A DNA stretch of 64,000 bases from Pachypanchax playfairii (GCA_006937955.1 SSNP01000131.1:881311-945310); one strand, 5' to 3'; shown: positions 46,110 to 58,370, counted from the stretch's first letter. Translations and numbers: made by a program. Notes: a model not told the origin generated them from the letters alone.

Positions 46110-48192
46110 AATATTAATCATCAAAGCTGTAAACTCAGAAATAAATCACAAAGAAATACATTTACATCCTCTGTGCAGTTTGATGGAACAATTTACAGAA
46201 GACATAGACAGTGTGTCCACCTGGACAATGATGTCCTTATTTAACAATCTGAAGGAACACCATGGAAATCAGATCAGAGGATGGCATTGAGTTTTACAAA
46301 AAAAAGAAGGTCAGTAAGTCTCCAGTCATTTCTGAGAAAAGCAATAATATCACTATAATGTTCCTGTATCAGGTTTCTCAACACTGTAATACTTCTGGGG
46401 CTTCAAAGCTATCATTTGAAAGCTTTCCATTATGTTGAAGCTATGAGATATCCCCTCTTTCAATTCTCTGTCTTTTCGTCAGACCAACTTTTTGTTATTT
46501 CCACTGACATTCTCTATATACAGACTTTCTTTTGCCACCATCTTTCTTCTACTTCTGTTGGACCTCCCAAACTTCTCTGGTCTGAATTAATTTGAGCTGG
46601 AGCAGCCACCTTTACGAGCAACATCAGCCATCTATCAAAAAAGCTTGAAGACAGCCCCTTAGCGCCATCGATCTATCCACTCTGCAGAATGTGCATAAAT
46701 AACACCTCCATACATCACAGCATGACGCTTTATCAAGGGATGGATGAAACACAGTGGCGGGCTTGGTCTGCATTAGAGATACTAAATATTACCAAGGCTG
46801 CTTGCTCCGCTGATGAACAGCTTTATAAAAAGTTCCCTGTCTTCTCTTCATCTTTAGGTGCTTCATTCATGGAAAACTGTCTGACAGATCTGCGTTCAAC
46901 TTCAACAACTATTTTTGTTCCTCTTTCTTTCTCTCAATATTTTTTCTTTCAGCTTGTTCTCCTACTCTACATCTCTCCTTACGCTCCCTTGTTTTACAGT
47001 TCTTCCTTCTCGTGTCCAACTACTTAAAGAGTCAGCTGCTTCTGTAGTGAAACACTATTAATTACCTTGTCATCCCTCGACAGTTGCCAGTGACAGGTTT
47101 TAGACCAGCTCTCTGAGGAGGTGGGCGGACACCGTGGCTAAATTAAAAACCTGGGAGGCCTTGTCACAAACTGTCACTTCTATATTTAATGAAAAGCCTA
47201 AAACCTGTATGCGTGCAGGTCCGTGGACACGTGCATGTTTAGTCTCGCAAAAGACAAGGAGATGGATGTGCGGGATTACAAACAGATGGGCAGAAGGAGA
47301 GAATCAAGAGGGAGATGAAGAAACAGCTGGTGGTCATATGTGCAGAGGTCTGGAGACAAAGAGAAATGAGGACAGAATCTATGATATAAGTAGCAACCAG
47401 AGTGTGTCAGAACAGCAGCTACTAGAGTCTAAAAATGTGAACACCTGCTGGTAGTATCTCAAGAGTGTACAGACAGTAACTTTAAGTCTGTGATAAGTTT
47501 GGACTCATTTTCTTTTTGCCTTGTCACCACTCTTCTATCCTCAAGAAGTAGAAGTTTCACCTATCAGTTCAGTGACAATTCTTGAGTTTTTAAAGTGGAA
47601 TATGTCTGCAGTGCTTATTTCTTGTCCTCACTGACATATTTAATATATGTTGCTGCAGTCCCAGATTGCAGAATTTAATTTTGAAGTTGTTGAATTTTAC
47701 AGACAGAGCTGTCATTTCCATTTTTTTTTTTTTTCACTTTGTTGCTTACTCCACAACTTGAAAGTGATGTACTTTGAAAGCTGCCCTCTGCTAAAATGTT
47801 ACAAATTAAGTTGAGCCACACTGTCACGTCCTAAAAAGATGAAGGTGTGTGATTCACCTTTGATGCCCTGCTACTTCTCCAAATGGAAAAGCTTTGTCAC
47901 CTATCCCCTGCGCATGCAGCCTCGGTTCATACACACGCTCATCTTCCCAATCTGTTGCTGCCTAGGTGCAATGCACAAACACTGTGAGACGTGTCTGGTC
48001 CTCCACCGTGTTGTTTTACTGTTTCTGACCTGAGAACAGGCAGTTGTAGCCTCAGGGAGCTGTCCATGGTGCTGAAACTCATCGCTGCAGGGTTTGCTGC
48101 ATCTAAGTACACCTTAGTCTGACTTTAAGATGAAGAAACGTATAGATAGTTGAAGTCAGAGGGCTAGAGTTTAGCTTCATACACACTTATAT

Positions 48193-48194
<2 letters not shown>
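46110..48194. other. Unique non-coding sequence
   Basis: No exon was recognised although several frames of 70-112 codons occur (for example 46689-47027). None has splice context or a known motif. Confidence 0.4.

Positions 48195-48229
<35 letters not shown>
48195..48229. repeat. (CA)n microsatellite
   Basis: About 17 uninterrupted CA units. Confidence 0.96.
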
Positions 48230-48231
<2 letters not shown>

Positions 48232-48235
48232 GTGT

Positions 48236-48520
48236 GTTTTGTTATCCTTATGGGGACCGTCCATTGACTTCCATTGATTTAGTAACTAGATTTATACCTA
48301 ACCCAAACCCTTTTACTAACCTTAACCATTACTGATCTATAACTAACCCTAAGACTAACTAAAACTCTATTCACACCATACCTATAAACCTAACCCCTAA
48401 CCCTAAAAAGGGGAGTCCCCCTCATGGGGACCAGGCTTCGGTCCCCACAAGAACCCTCGGACCCCAGAAAGATACTAAAAGTCAGGAAACTGGTCCTCAG
48501 GAGGTCAGAAATACAAACCC
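48236..48520. repeat. Interspersed repeat with CTAACCCTAA-rich core
   Basis: The left part has GTTATCCTTATGGGGACCGT and the right part CATGGGGACC..GGTCCCCACAAG, with a core of degenerate CTAACCC repeats (48300-48405). This arrangement (GGGGACC edges around an AACCCTAA core) is a familiar vertebrate and fish interspersed repeat. It explains the telomere-like motif without invoking a chromosome-fusion relic. Confidence 0.5.
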
Positions 48521-48525
48521 ACACA

Positions 48526-48634
48526 CACGCACGCACGCACGCACGGACGGACGGACGGACGGACGGACGGACGGACGGACGGACGGACGGACGGACGGAC
48601 GGACAGACGGACAGACGGACAGACGGACAGACAG

Positions 48635-48675
<41 letters not shown>

Positions 48676-48685
48676 TAGATAGATA
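48526..48685. repeat. Compound tetranucleotide array
   Basis: Successive blocks run ACAC, then (GCAC)n, about 15 copies of (GGAC)n, interspersed GGACAGAC, (AGAC)n and finally (AGAT)n. Each block differs from its neighbour by one base of the unit, which suggests stepwise point change and slippage expansion. Long open frames on both strands (for example repeated TDGR) are trivial products of the array. Confidence 0.96.
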
Positions 48686-49594
48686 TCAAATGTTTTTTTT
48701 TTCTTTCCGTAAAATGAATAAATTGCATATGATCAAACCCATTTCACCTACTTTTTTTCCAAAACTGAAGGATATTCTTTCAAGTTTCCATCAAACGCAT
48801 TTATCTTTCTAAAGGCTAATTTCTTATTTATCAATTTGCATCATATTTAAGAAAAAACTCCAAAAAGGTCAACACCAGATGTCTTTGCTTGCTTGTCTTT
48901 TTATTATACAATCTGCAGTCAAATACGTTTTAAAGCACTTCCTTGTCTTTGACTCTGCTTTAGTTTTAAACAAAATGATTAAAAGCCCATTAAGAAAGCT
49001 GTTATTTTTAGTAAAAATGAGAGATGAAGTTGCTGCGGTTTGATGTTGTTAGTAGAAAAAACTATTTAGGATGGTAAAAAAGAGAGACGAGAGACAGCAA
49101 AAGAGACCTGGGAAATCTGCTGCCCCATCTCCCACGTACCTCAGCTTCCCTGCTCCTCTCACTCACCTCGCTGACTTTTAATCGCTTGAGCCAATTTGCT
49201 GGGAGAGAAACCTCACTGGCAAGGAATGAAACCATCTCTACTCCTTTACACACACCTAGCCTGTAGCGGCGTCCCTCTCTTCTTCTCCATCCCCTCATCC
49301 ATTCTCTTCTCTTCAGTCTCCCAGCACATCAAAGGCCCGGAAGAAAAACACGGAGCCACTCATTTGCTCGCTTGGTCGCCTCTTCGTCTCGCCACTCTTC
49401 ATATTGTTCTCCTCCTTCTGCTCACTTTTAAATCTCCATCTTGTACCGACTTCATGACCAGATAGACAAGACCAATGGATAAATGCAGAAACTGCAATTG
49501 TTATAAAGTAATGATGAAACTCTAAAAACGCAAATTAAGTACCAAACGTTTAAAGCACTTATCTGAACTTTATTTACAGATACTGTGATGTACT
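48686..49594. other. Unique non-coding sequence
   Basis: Pyrimidine-rich around 49265-49325 and 49375-49440. No convincing exon. Confidence 0.4.
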
Positions 49595-49668
49595 GGCGAC
49601 CTGTCCAGGAGGTAACCCCGCCTAAAAAGCGAAAAGCAGGTTGAAAAAATGGATGGATGGATATTTAC
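49595..49668 (+). mobile_element. SINE tail fragment
   Basis: TACTGGCGACCTGTCCAGG, AACCCCGCCT and AAAATGGATGGATGGAT form the 3' part of the same fish SINE family as 32758-33058, 5'-truncated. Confidence 0.7.
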
Positions 49669-50609
49669 AGATATTCAGACATTCCTATTTTTCATTTTAA
49701 ACATTTGTGGGAGAGAACGTTTGTACACATGGGGGGGTTCTTTGCCTGAGGCTCTCTGCAGCACAGTCGTGGCGGTGTCAGGGCTTTGAGACGGTAAATA
49801 ATTCAGGGTGTCAAAGCACACGCGCACTAACAAAGGCCAGTTTCATTTGATCTCCTACAGGAATGCCTGACACATTACTTTTTTATTTGATGTTTTTGTC
49901 TGTTTTTGTGCCAAAATACATATCAGAAAGAAAAGGGGTCTGAGGCAGGAGCCAAAGTCAAGATCAGGGCAAAGAACTGCAGGTATGCAACGCAGGAGAG
50001 AAGACTTGGCCCTCACGATGGTTTCTCCTACATCTCCTGCCCACCTTTTCCCATCATATTCCAGTTTACTGGTTGCTTGCAAAATGCTCTGATGCATATT
50101 CAAATAACCTCACTGCAGGCTGCACTGTGATGACACTAAATTACCTCTGTGTGTATTATTATCATCTCAGCATTTAATTGCATTTTCAGAAGCCCAAAGG
50201 GAGCATGGTGCACTCTTTTACTGTTGCATTGTAATGGGTGTATAGTTATTGTGTCTTTGGCATGAAAACACAGCTCCTCCCCAGAAGGCTCCTCCTGACA
50301 TTTGAGATGGAAGTCCGAGCCATGAGAGTGATGTGGGAGGATGGCTCAGTGTTGGTTCCTGCTAAACGAGACGATTCTTTAAACAGAGCTCGAAATGTCA
50401 GATGTTGGCTTCACAGTGAGCTAAGGAATGAATGTCAGAGGCCAACGGACAGCTGCTGAGTGATTTAGTGGTCATTAATGATAGCGAGTGGGGGATTCTC
50501 ATCTCAACTGACCTCTTAGAGACTAAATGAAAGGCCAGTAAGGCTCTAACTGCTGGTCAGCATGTTGAGTCTAACCAACATCTGCAAAATGTTGATGCTA
50601 ACTGAAAAT
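49669..50609. other. Unique non-coding sequence
   Basis: The block 50300-50530 has mixed composition (GGTCATTAATGATAGCGAG) and is a weak candidate for conserved non-coding DNA. No exon recognised. Confidence 0.4.
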
Positions 50610-51078
50610 TAGGGATGTAACAATACCACTTTTTTTCAAACTGATACAATGCCGGTACTTGGATCTGAGTACTTGCCAATACCAAAAACCAATGCCGATA
50701 CTTCTACCGCAAAAAAAAAAAATCCAATGAATTGGAAGACAGGTTTTATCTTCTTCTCTGCTTGTTTGAACAAATGATGGTGAACTCAATAAAAAATTAA
50801 AATCTGTTCATGTTATAGGTTAACTATATACCCCATGTTGCCCCCCCGATCTGCGTATCGGGTTGTGTGAGTGTTAGCCCCTACCCTCTCCCGTGTGAAT
50901 GGGCGAATGACAAAAAAACTGTAGTGTGAAGCGCTTTGGGGGTCGTAGGACCTAATTAAAGCGCTATACAAGTGCACGCCATTTACCATTTTACCATTTA
51001 ACTAAACAATACCGATACAGATACGATACTAGTAGCTACATTAGAACAGTATCGGCCCCGATACCCGATGTATCCCTA
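50610..51078. mobile_element. hAT-type MITE with nested SINE
   Basis: It opens TAGGGATGTAACAATACC and closes CGATGTATCCCTA. Flanks CTGAAAAT (50602-50609) and CCGAAAAT (51079-51086) form an 8-bp duplication with one mismatch. GATACAATGCCGGTACTTGG and GATACTTCTACCGC match the family copy at 14410-14731 in opposite orientation. A SINE interrupts it at 50827-50997. Confidence 0.8.
50827..50997 (+). mobile_element. 5'-truncated tRNA-derived SINE
   Basis: It contains GATCTGCGTATCGGGTTGTG, the GAAGCGCTTTGGGGG / AAGCGCTATACAAG body and a terminal ATTTACCATTTTACCATT. A 7-bp duplication TTAACTA lies at 50820-50826 and 50998-51004. The tRNA-like head seen in the 1075-1355 copy is missing. Confidence 0.75.
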
Positions 51079-51714
51079 CCGAAAATATGTCTATTTTACT
51101 GTCTCTGTGGCCAAAAGTGTTGCCTTGCCTTTACTAAAGTTTTAAAATTACCTGAAATGTTAAGAAATACATTTCACCTGGATGCCTCACACAGAAGTAT
51201 TTCTAACAGTAACAGTTCTTCACAGTTTTCTGAGGGTCTTTCAGTTTTTCTTAAGACTTTTGATTCTTTTTCTTTTCAGACTGTGTGCCTGACCTTTTTT
51301 AGAGAAATATATTTTTTGCTGCTGCTGATGATGATAACACCAGTTAATGCCCTGATTTTCATGATAGCATAGAATTAAAGACACAAACACTCACCCCACC
51401 TGTGAAATGACTGTGGGGACTGTGCACCAATCCAAACATCCCCTATGGTCTTCTGTCCTCCCCTGGCATGACACAAAGAGAGAAGGCCATGCTCTACCAG
51501 TGCCGCTTTGTTTGGTGGTGTTCCATTGTGATTTTGACGCCTGTGGCTTTTGGCAGGGTCACAGAGACCTTTTCTGGCATGGAGTTGAATCATATCTGCA
51601 GGATCATGTGTTATAAAATAAAAGAAGGGTTTTTTAGGGGGTTAGGGAATTGTTTTCTCCGGGGAATCTGGCTTCCTCTCACAGACCAGAAATATGCTTG
51701 AGCTCAAAACTGTC
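51079..51714. other. Non-coding sequence, no feature recognised
   Basis: Overlapping frames on both strands at 51375-51701 have no recognisable protein content. Confidence 0.4.
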
Positions 51715-51868
51715 CCTAGTGTGTGAGTGGTTGTTTGTGGCCCTGTGATGGACTGGTGACCTCTCCAGGTGTGACCCCGCCTCTTGCCCAGTGACAGCTG
51801 GAGATAGATATCAGCTCCCTGCGACCCTGAATGAGAATAAGCAGGTTTAGACAATGAATAAATGGATT
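51715..51868 (+). mobile_element. SINE 3' fragment
   Basis: GGCCCTGTGATGGACTGGTG, ACCTCTCCAGGTGTGACC, GCGACCCTGAATGAGAATAA and a final AATAAATGGA match the 3' two-thirds of the family at 32758-33058. Confidence 0.75.
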
Positions 51869-53158
51869 TCTTTTTTTGTATTTTTCCTAGTACAGAGATC
51901 AGACCACCTCACTCCTCCCGTGTTTGTCACTCCTGCATCTTATCTGCTTACTTTGCATACTGATAGATACACTTCTTCGCCTCCTCCTTGGTTTCCCCCT
52001 TTCCCACCCACTTTTCGGTCCCACCTTCCTATCTTTACGCCTGTGTGTTACTAATCAGGGTGCAAAGAGCCAGACAGATTGTTTGCAATCCAATAAGCAG
52101 GATGGACCAGAGGGATGTGTGACGTCAATGGTGGATGGGGGGGGGGGGGTCATTGAAAAAAAGGAGTGTAATTCTGCAAATATAAGCACATTGGGTTTAG
52201 CAGGAGAAAATAAAATGAATGCGATCGCTCACAGACTTGATTCTATGGGTGCTGCAGAGAAAGTGAAGCAGGTGGTGTGTTTGTGAATGACTGCGTGCAT
52301 GTGTAATGATAGTTTTAACTAAGGAGGAGCAACATGAAACAGTTCCCCTTCCACATGGTGTTTGAAGGAGGAAATGTGTTTGAAAGCTGGCACTCGATCT
52401 GTCTCTCAACATGGCCGTTCCCTCCTTTATCAACACAAAACCAAAACTTCCCCAACCTCACAGCTTTCTTTTGAAAAGAGGCCAAAAACCTCAACAAAGC
52501 AGTTGTTGTATTTGATGTGGAGATTTTCTTAGATAGCTGATAATAACCAATGAGGTACAACTTCCACCATCTGCCATTTTTTTTCCCCACGTACCTCAAT
52601 TCGTCTGTACAGGATTGCACTCAATTTAAAAGAAAACAGGAAACGAATGACACCCTCCGCGCTGCTTCTTAGCCTTTCTCCCACCTTTCTTTCAGCATCT
52701 ACGCCAGCCTGACCTAGATAGCAAAAAGCAAAGAGATGGAAAAACACAACTTCAGCACAATCAAAATGCTTTTCAGCGTTCTTGCAGACCAGTCCTTTTT
52801 CAGGCTGTTGGATAGGCACTTGCATATTGTTCCAGATGGCAGTATTTATAGTAACGGGTTGCAGTTTTTCATTTTATCCTTGAGCTAAAAACAGGTAACT
52901 TTGAATGTCTAATTCAGTGGTTACTCAGGTGGGGGGGTGGGGGGGGCGGTGTTATGTAGGTGTGCACAATGTGTTTTTTTAAAAGGAGACAACACAATAA
53001 CTTGCATCTTCCCATAAACTACCTTATTGCTGCTGTGATTGTGCTCGGAATTCTTGAATCGTGTCTGACCTGCTGATCTCAGTAAGGCGGCCGTTTACAC
53101 ACACTGACTGTATGTTTCAGTCAACAATGTAAAATGGAAATGAAGCTGTATGCAGTTG
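51869..53158. other. Unique non-coding sequence
   Basis: A G-run lies at about 52138-52149 and G-rich sequence at 52930-52950. No exon recognised. Confidence 0.4.
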
Positions 53159-53166
53159 CTTCACAC

Positions 53167-53650
53167 CAGTCCTTCTCAAATAGTAAGGCGGTGCGATGTC
53201 AGAGGGTGGGCATGTGATTCTCGGGACATGTTTTGTTTTTTACTAGAATAAAGTATTATTGCACATCCACTACACTAGGTGGCAGTGGTGCTCTCATTGT
53301 CAGAATGTGCACAAGGAGTATTAGCAAGTATTAGTAGTCAGTGTCACAGTTGCCAACTTAGCGACCTTGTCGCTATTTTGAACGACTTTTCAGACCCCCT
53401 TAGCGACTTTTTTTCCAAAAAGCCCCTCGCGACAAATTTAGCTAAATTTCTGACCTGCCCTAGCTACTTTATGTAGAGCTATGTCGCTGATAATTCTTGC
53501 AGAAATAAGCTGCTCAGACCTGCTTCCTTGCAGACGTTCAGAAAGAGAATGATGTGATCACATGACACCGACTGACCAATCATAAACCTTTCTCATTTTC
53601 GAACACACTCCTTTCTTCTTCCTGTAAAAGAAAATAATTGAGAAGCACTG
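53167..53650. mobile_element. hAT-type non-autonomous transposon, 484 bp
   Basis: The left end CAGTCCTTCTCAAATAG and right end ATAATTGAGAAGCACTG are imperfect inverted repeats. Flanks CTTCACAC (53159-53166) and CTTTACAC (53651-53658) are an 8-bp duplication with one mismatch. The middle (53345-53470) carries a TTGCCAACTTAGCGACC repeat related to the edge of 20793-21043, probably an older nested insertion. Confidence 0.78.
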
Positions 53651-53907
53651 CTTTACACCAAATTAAACATACGGTTTGAAATACACCTTTTCTCCTGGAT
53701 CTTGAGGCTCTTGTTCTGCATCCAGATTCTGCTTTATGTTGCTCTGGATCTCTCCGTTGAATTTCTCTTTTGTCTTGGTTGAACAACTTTGTATAAAGGG
53801 CAACATTTATTACATCCTCTAAAGAAACGCTGGGACTAAGCATGATAAATGAGTGAAGAATTTATCGATGTGTGATTAATGTGCAATCTTTTGGAGATGT
53901 ATTTCAA

Positions 53908-53987
53908 GTAACTCTGGTCTTTCTTGTTCTTTTTCCTTCCTCATGCTTTCCCTCCCGCCTGCCCTGATGCTTTGGAAACAGGTAAGT
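53908..53987 (+). promoter_or_regulatory. Candidate recursive (zero-length) splice site
   Basis: A long pyrimidine tract (about 53916-53970) is preceded by a branch-point-like TAAC (53909-53912) and contains no AG until AAACAG ending at 53981. That AG is followed immediately by GTAAGT (53982-53987), a consensus 5' splice site. A juxtaposed 3' and 5' splice site, CAG|GTAAGT, is the hallmark of recursive splice sites in very long vertebrate introns. It suggests a plus-strand host gene spanning the window. An ordinary acceptor or chance is possible. Confidence 0.4.
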
Positions 53988-56640
53988 GACAAAATTTCAC
54001 ATTGCACGCTGAAATGTCAAATTGAGTTATTTGGTTCATTTTCTTTGCTAGAAAAGGTAGTGACTCTGCAGTGCTACACTTACACTGCAAATACAGAATG
54101 AGCTTAAAGGATTCTTCAACTTTAAGGCATTGCTACCGCCTGATGACTTTTAATGAAAGTCTAGCTTTTCTGAATGAAAAATAAAATGGAGCACTCTATA
54201 TTTGCACCCAGCTGAATCGTGGAAAACAGTGTCCAATCACAAAAGATTATTCTAATTAAAACAGTTTTCATTGGCAAATTTCAGGAGAACTCATTGTACT
54301 TATTCTGGCAGTGATTTAAGAACGGTTCTCCTATTTTTTAATGACATATTTAGCTCAGATGGAGGAACCCATTTCTCTTCACAGAGACTGCTCCAGTGGT
54401 TAGGCATCAAGGAGTAGCATTAAATTTTAACAATAGATGGGATTGAGATGCGTCTTACTTTCTTCTGTCACTGACTCGCTGCTTTTTGCATCATATTTCA
54501 ATAAGAGTAGTACGAGAGAGAAGCAAATTATTTCCAATGTGTGTAACCGAGGACCACCACCTCTTACCCCCGACGTGTATATTTCTGTCAAACCAGTTGC
54601 AGGAAGTATGGAACACTTTTTGACTCTCTATTCTGGTTTGAGAACAGATACTGGGCTGCTCATTAGAGCTCTGAGCAGACACGCGACATCTCACCTCTCG
54701 CTCTTATCATCTGGTCCAGCCTTCTCTTCCTGTCCCTGTCTTCCTATAGGCTTGTTTTCTCCTCCTTTTTTTAATTGTGTCTTTTTCTATCACCGTGCCT
54801 TTATCTCACCCTTTTCTCTTTCCATTCCTCTTTTTCACAGTTGATCCCCCCCATAATAGAAAAGATCCTCCCTGCCTCCTTTATACTCACCGTGCTGTAC
54901 AGGCTGCCGATTAGACCCAGGCTTCTCCTGTGCTGCTATTCAGCTCGCGCTTCCAAATGGAGGGAAAACAGAACAGGCGAGGTGGCGTTTGTGTTTGCCA
55001 TACGAGCGCTGACCCGTTCCAATTTAATTTTCTCATTTGATCTTGTCAAACGACTTTATTTGGAATACATGAGCCTGTTTAAATTCATGAGGTCAGATGG
55101 AGTGTTCCCCTCCATTGGAATCATTTACACACTTTCTTGAGGATGCCCTCTTAGCTCTTTGGTGACAACAAGACGACCAGAGTTAGCTAATGAAAATTGC
55201 TCTTCTCAGCAGTCGAAAGTTCATTGTAACAGAGCTGCATTGATGTAGAAGGTGCAGATATAAATAATCAGATAAGTACACCTGCTCATGCAAACAGCCA
55301 TGTGATTACACAGAGGATAGAGAGAATGGGGTTTGTTTTATATGCAAAGACTAGTGTTGTTGAATGGTTAGTTCCGTTTTTTTGCTGCCAATTCTTCCAA
55401 AACAAAGACAATTGTTCTCAGAATCAGACTAGTGGGTAAGAAATAGCAGGATTTAGTGTGAAAAATAAATCTAAAGGGGAAAAAAAGTGACACCACTGAT
55501 CACATCAATGCTTCAAGTTCTGTGGCTTTTTTCAGTAATGATTTATAATTTCGGTACATTCTGTTCATTTGGTTGTAAGCTACAGGATATTTTAGATACA
55601 TTTGCGTAATGTTTCACAAGAAAAATGACTTCTGGACACTTTCCCATGAGTTTTAATTATTGTCATATTCTTTAGCATCAAGGGGTTCCTTGAGCTGTTT
55701 TTATTCCAAGTAAAGTTCCTTTTTTCATTTTTTTTTTGCAGTTTGCCTCTTGGGCATTCTGCTCAGTTGTGCAGTTTTCAAGCTAATTTTAAAATGGCCA
55801 AAAAGCCCGAGACTTTCAATCTAACTTATCTGTGATGAAGGCGGATGAAACCTAAAAACATCGAAACATGACATGTTATTAAAGCTGAGAGATCTGAGTG
55901 ATAAGTGAGGTGTTGCATTGCTGCAAGTATATGAAAAGACCTACGGCACATAGAGAAAAATAGGTAATGTATCAAAGAGATACTACAGCAAGAATTAGAT
56001 TAAATGGAACGTAATCTTTCCCCCAAAGATATAAATTTGTTGTTATATCAACCAATAGGAAAGGGGATTGAAACAACGCAAACAAACCAAAAAAATCTCC
56101 ACAGATCTTCCTGTTCCCACTTCTCCAACCTCAGGTAGCTAAATCAAGGCAGATAGATTTGATTATGTCTTTTTATTTGGTGGAAATGTTACTCTCAGAG
56201 AGAAGCCATTATCATCAAAACATAAAAAACATGTTCTGAGTGAGTTTTTGTTTCTTAAAACCATTAGACTTGCTGCGCTTGATTCAAAATGTTCTAACAA
56301 ACTGCTTTGAAAACCTATTTGAAAGGCAGAACCGGTTCCAGTGACTCTAAACAAGAAGCAGCTGAGAAAATGTGCTTCACTGTTTTTATTGAAGCAGTCA
56401 CACAGAGTTGAATCAATGTCTCGATGACCAGTGCATGATTCTTTAACACCATCTGTTTTATTGATTTCTTGATAAAACTTGTACAAATTTTACTTGTAAA
56501 TTAAAATACAAACATTGATTGGATCATACAACTTGTTATCTTCAGATTACGTTTCAACTTAAAGAAAATCGTTTCTGTCAATTCTGTTTTTCTGTTAATA
56601 TTCAATCAAACAAAAAAGAGTTTTTAATAAAAAAATAAAA
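53988..56640. other. Unique non-coding sequence
   Basis: Frames of 135 and 121 codons (54437-54844, 54775-55140) are mostly low-complexity Ser/Leu/Phe from pyrimidine-rich DNA and lack known motifs. The block 54945-55140 is unique-looking (CCAATTTAATTTTCTCATTT, GGAATACATGAGCC) and a candidate conserved non-coding element. Confidence 0.4.
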
Positions 56641-56648
56641 CATTTTTA

Positions 56649-57324
56649 GGGCAAACAAAGAAATGTTTAGTCGACCAAAGTCCTGTACTGGGCAAGAATT
56701 AGTCGACAAAAAAAAAAAATGATGTTTTCAATTTTGATTGAACATTTATTAAACAATTGTTATAAAACAACAACAAAAAACATCAATAATACATAAAACT
56801 ACAATAAAAATATATTTCTTTAAAAATTAACGATTTTTTTTTACTGCAAAGTGAGGAGCTCTGTCCAACATCTATGACAGTCACAATCGCACACCTGACC
56901 ACACCACATGCTACAAAAAATATAACTATTAAAACTGCTGGACATTTTGTCGATTACAGCCAAAACAAGTAGCGTTCTAACTGAATACAGATAAACTACT
57001 TCTATTCCTGACTGAGGGCGAAGCAGCATCCATGCATTGTGCAGCTAGCCACAGGTGCGGTTTCCGAGTGTTCTATGGTGCGCTAAATTGTGTTGCTGTT
57101 ACAAAATAGCCTAAATTAAAGCATTTAAAGTTAGAGATAAACATAGACTAATTATATTTAGAATACAGTGATATATAGAACTGCTTATAAAGGAATAAAT
57201 CAATGAAAATGCCTTTATTGGTGGAAAAAAATATGCAACTGGTCGACCAAAGAGAATGTCAGTCGGCCAAGACGCCATCAACCGATTAGTCCACTAAACG
57301 ACTAAAGTTGACAGCCCAACACAT
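56649..57324. mobile_element. hAT-type element (TTAGTCGACCAAAG family), decayed
   Basis: The right end GACTAAAGTTGACAGCCC is a familiar hAT-type terminus. The left end starts TAGGGCAAACAAAG with TTTAGTCGACCAAAG just inside, mirrored by GGTCGACCAAAG and CTAAACGACTAAAG on the right. An 8-bp duplication is not clear (shared ACATTT at both flanks). No transposase is visible. Confidence 0.55.
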
Positions 57325-57640
57325 TTCAGAGCAAAACTTTAAAAAATGTAATTTAGTCATTTTATTTTTTAAGTAAAAAGTTTTAAATGATCATTTAAAA
57401 CTCAGTTTGGTTTGTTAAGTCAAAATGTTTTGGTTTTGACATGATTTTTTTTTTATTTTTGGAATTCAGCTCCAATCTGTGATTAAAACTAAAACTTTTG
57501 AGTGATGCAGACATGCTAACACCGGATGAAGAACTAACAGTTAAACAGTTAAAGATGTAAAAATGTTCCTTTGCAACTTCCGTTTTAAAAGAAGAATAAA
57601 AAAAGAACTCACTGTTTATCATTGTGCACCATCCCTCTTT
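57325..57640. other. Non-coding sequence, no feature recognised
   Basis: AT-rich sequence between two transposons. Confidence 0.4.
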
Positions 57641-57965
57641 TACCAGCTGTCTATAATCTGTAATCTGAGGAGACAAGCTGCTGGAGGTTCAGGAGAGAAA
57701 TGTTGTCCCATTCTTCTCTGATGCCGGATTCTAGCTGCTCAACAGTTTTGGGATTTTGTGGCTTCAGATTTTGTTTCATAATATGCCAAATGTTTTCTAT
57801 TAGTGGACTGCAGGCGAACAGTTCAGGACATGGACTCTTCTCCTGTGAAGCCATGCTGTTGTGATGGATGTGCGTGGTCTTGCTGATATTAACAAGGCTT
57901 TCTCTTAAAAAGAAGTTTTCTACATGGGAGCAGATGTTGCCATAAAACCTCTATGTACTCTATGT

Positions 57966-58144
57966 GGGCGGCTGTGGCTGTGGCCCTTGGGCAAGACACT
58001 GAACCCCATGTGTCCCCCCCGATCTGCGTATCAGGTTGTGTGAATGGGTGAATGCAAAACCTTGTAGTGTGAAAGCGCTTTGAGTGGTCTGAATGACTAG
58101 AAAAGTGCTATACAAATACAGGACATTTACCATTTACATTTACT
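57966..58144 (+). mobile_element. Internally deleted tRNA-derived SINE
   Basis: It starts GGGCGGCTGTGGCTGTGGCC, so part of the tRNA-like head is kept but the A/B-box interval is deleted. It then follows the family: GATCTGCGTATCAGGTTGTG, GAAAGCGCTTTGAGTGGTCT and terminal ATTTACCATTTACATT. Confidence 0.75.
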
Positions 58145-58370
58145 TTTCAGCATGGCACCTTTCCAGATGTGTAAGCTGCTCACACCATAGGCACTAATGC
58201 AACCACATACTGTACCATCAGAGATGCAGCACATAACAAACTGAATGGTCCCTTTCATGTTTAGTCTGCCGGAGACAACATCCATGGTTTCCAAAAACAG
58301 ATCTGACAGTTTTCATCACAGACTTTTTTAAATGAACTTTGGTCCAGAGAAGACGTTAGTGTTTCTGGAT

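Noticed and set aside
48300..48405. Telomere-like CTAACCC repeats (also 42075-42105 and 10688-10705)
   Set aside because: Short and degenerate, and inside dispersed repeat families; not evidence of an interstitial telomere or fusion point.
48526..48685. Regular repeat spacing that could suggest a CRISPR array
   Set aside because: Units are 4 bp without spacers, and the genome is eukaryotic.
48390..48728. Open frames of 84 and 112 codons on both strands with repeated TDGR or SVRP-like residues
   Set aside because: They are translations of the GGAC/AGAC tetranucleotide array, not genes.
51924..52286. 120-codon plus-strand frame
   Set aside because: No homology, overlaps other frames on both strands, contains a G-run; likely chance.
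54437..54844. 135-codon frame, with an overlapping 121-codon frame
   Set aside because: Low-complexity Ser/Leu/Phe from pyrimidine-rich DNA; no motif or splice context.
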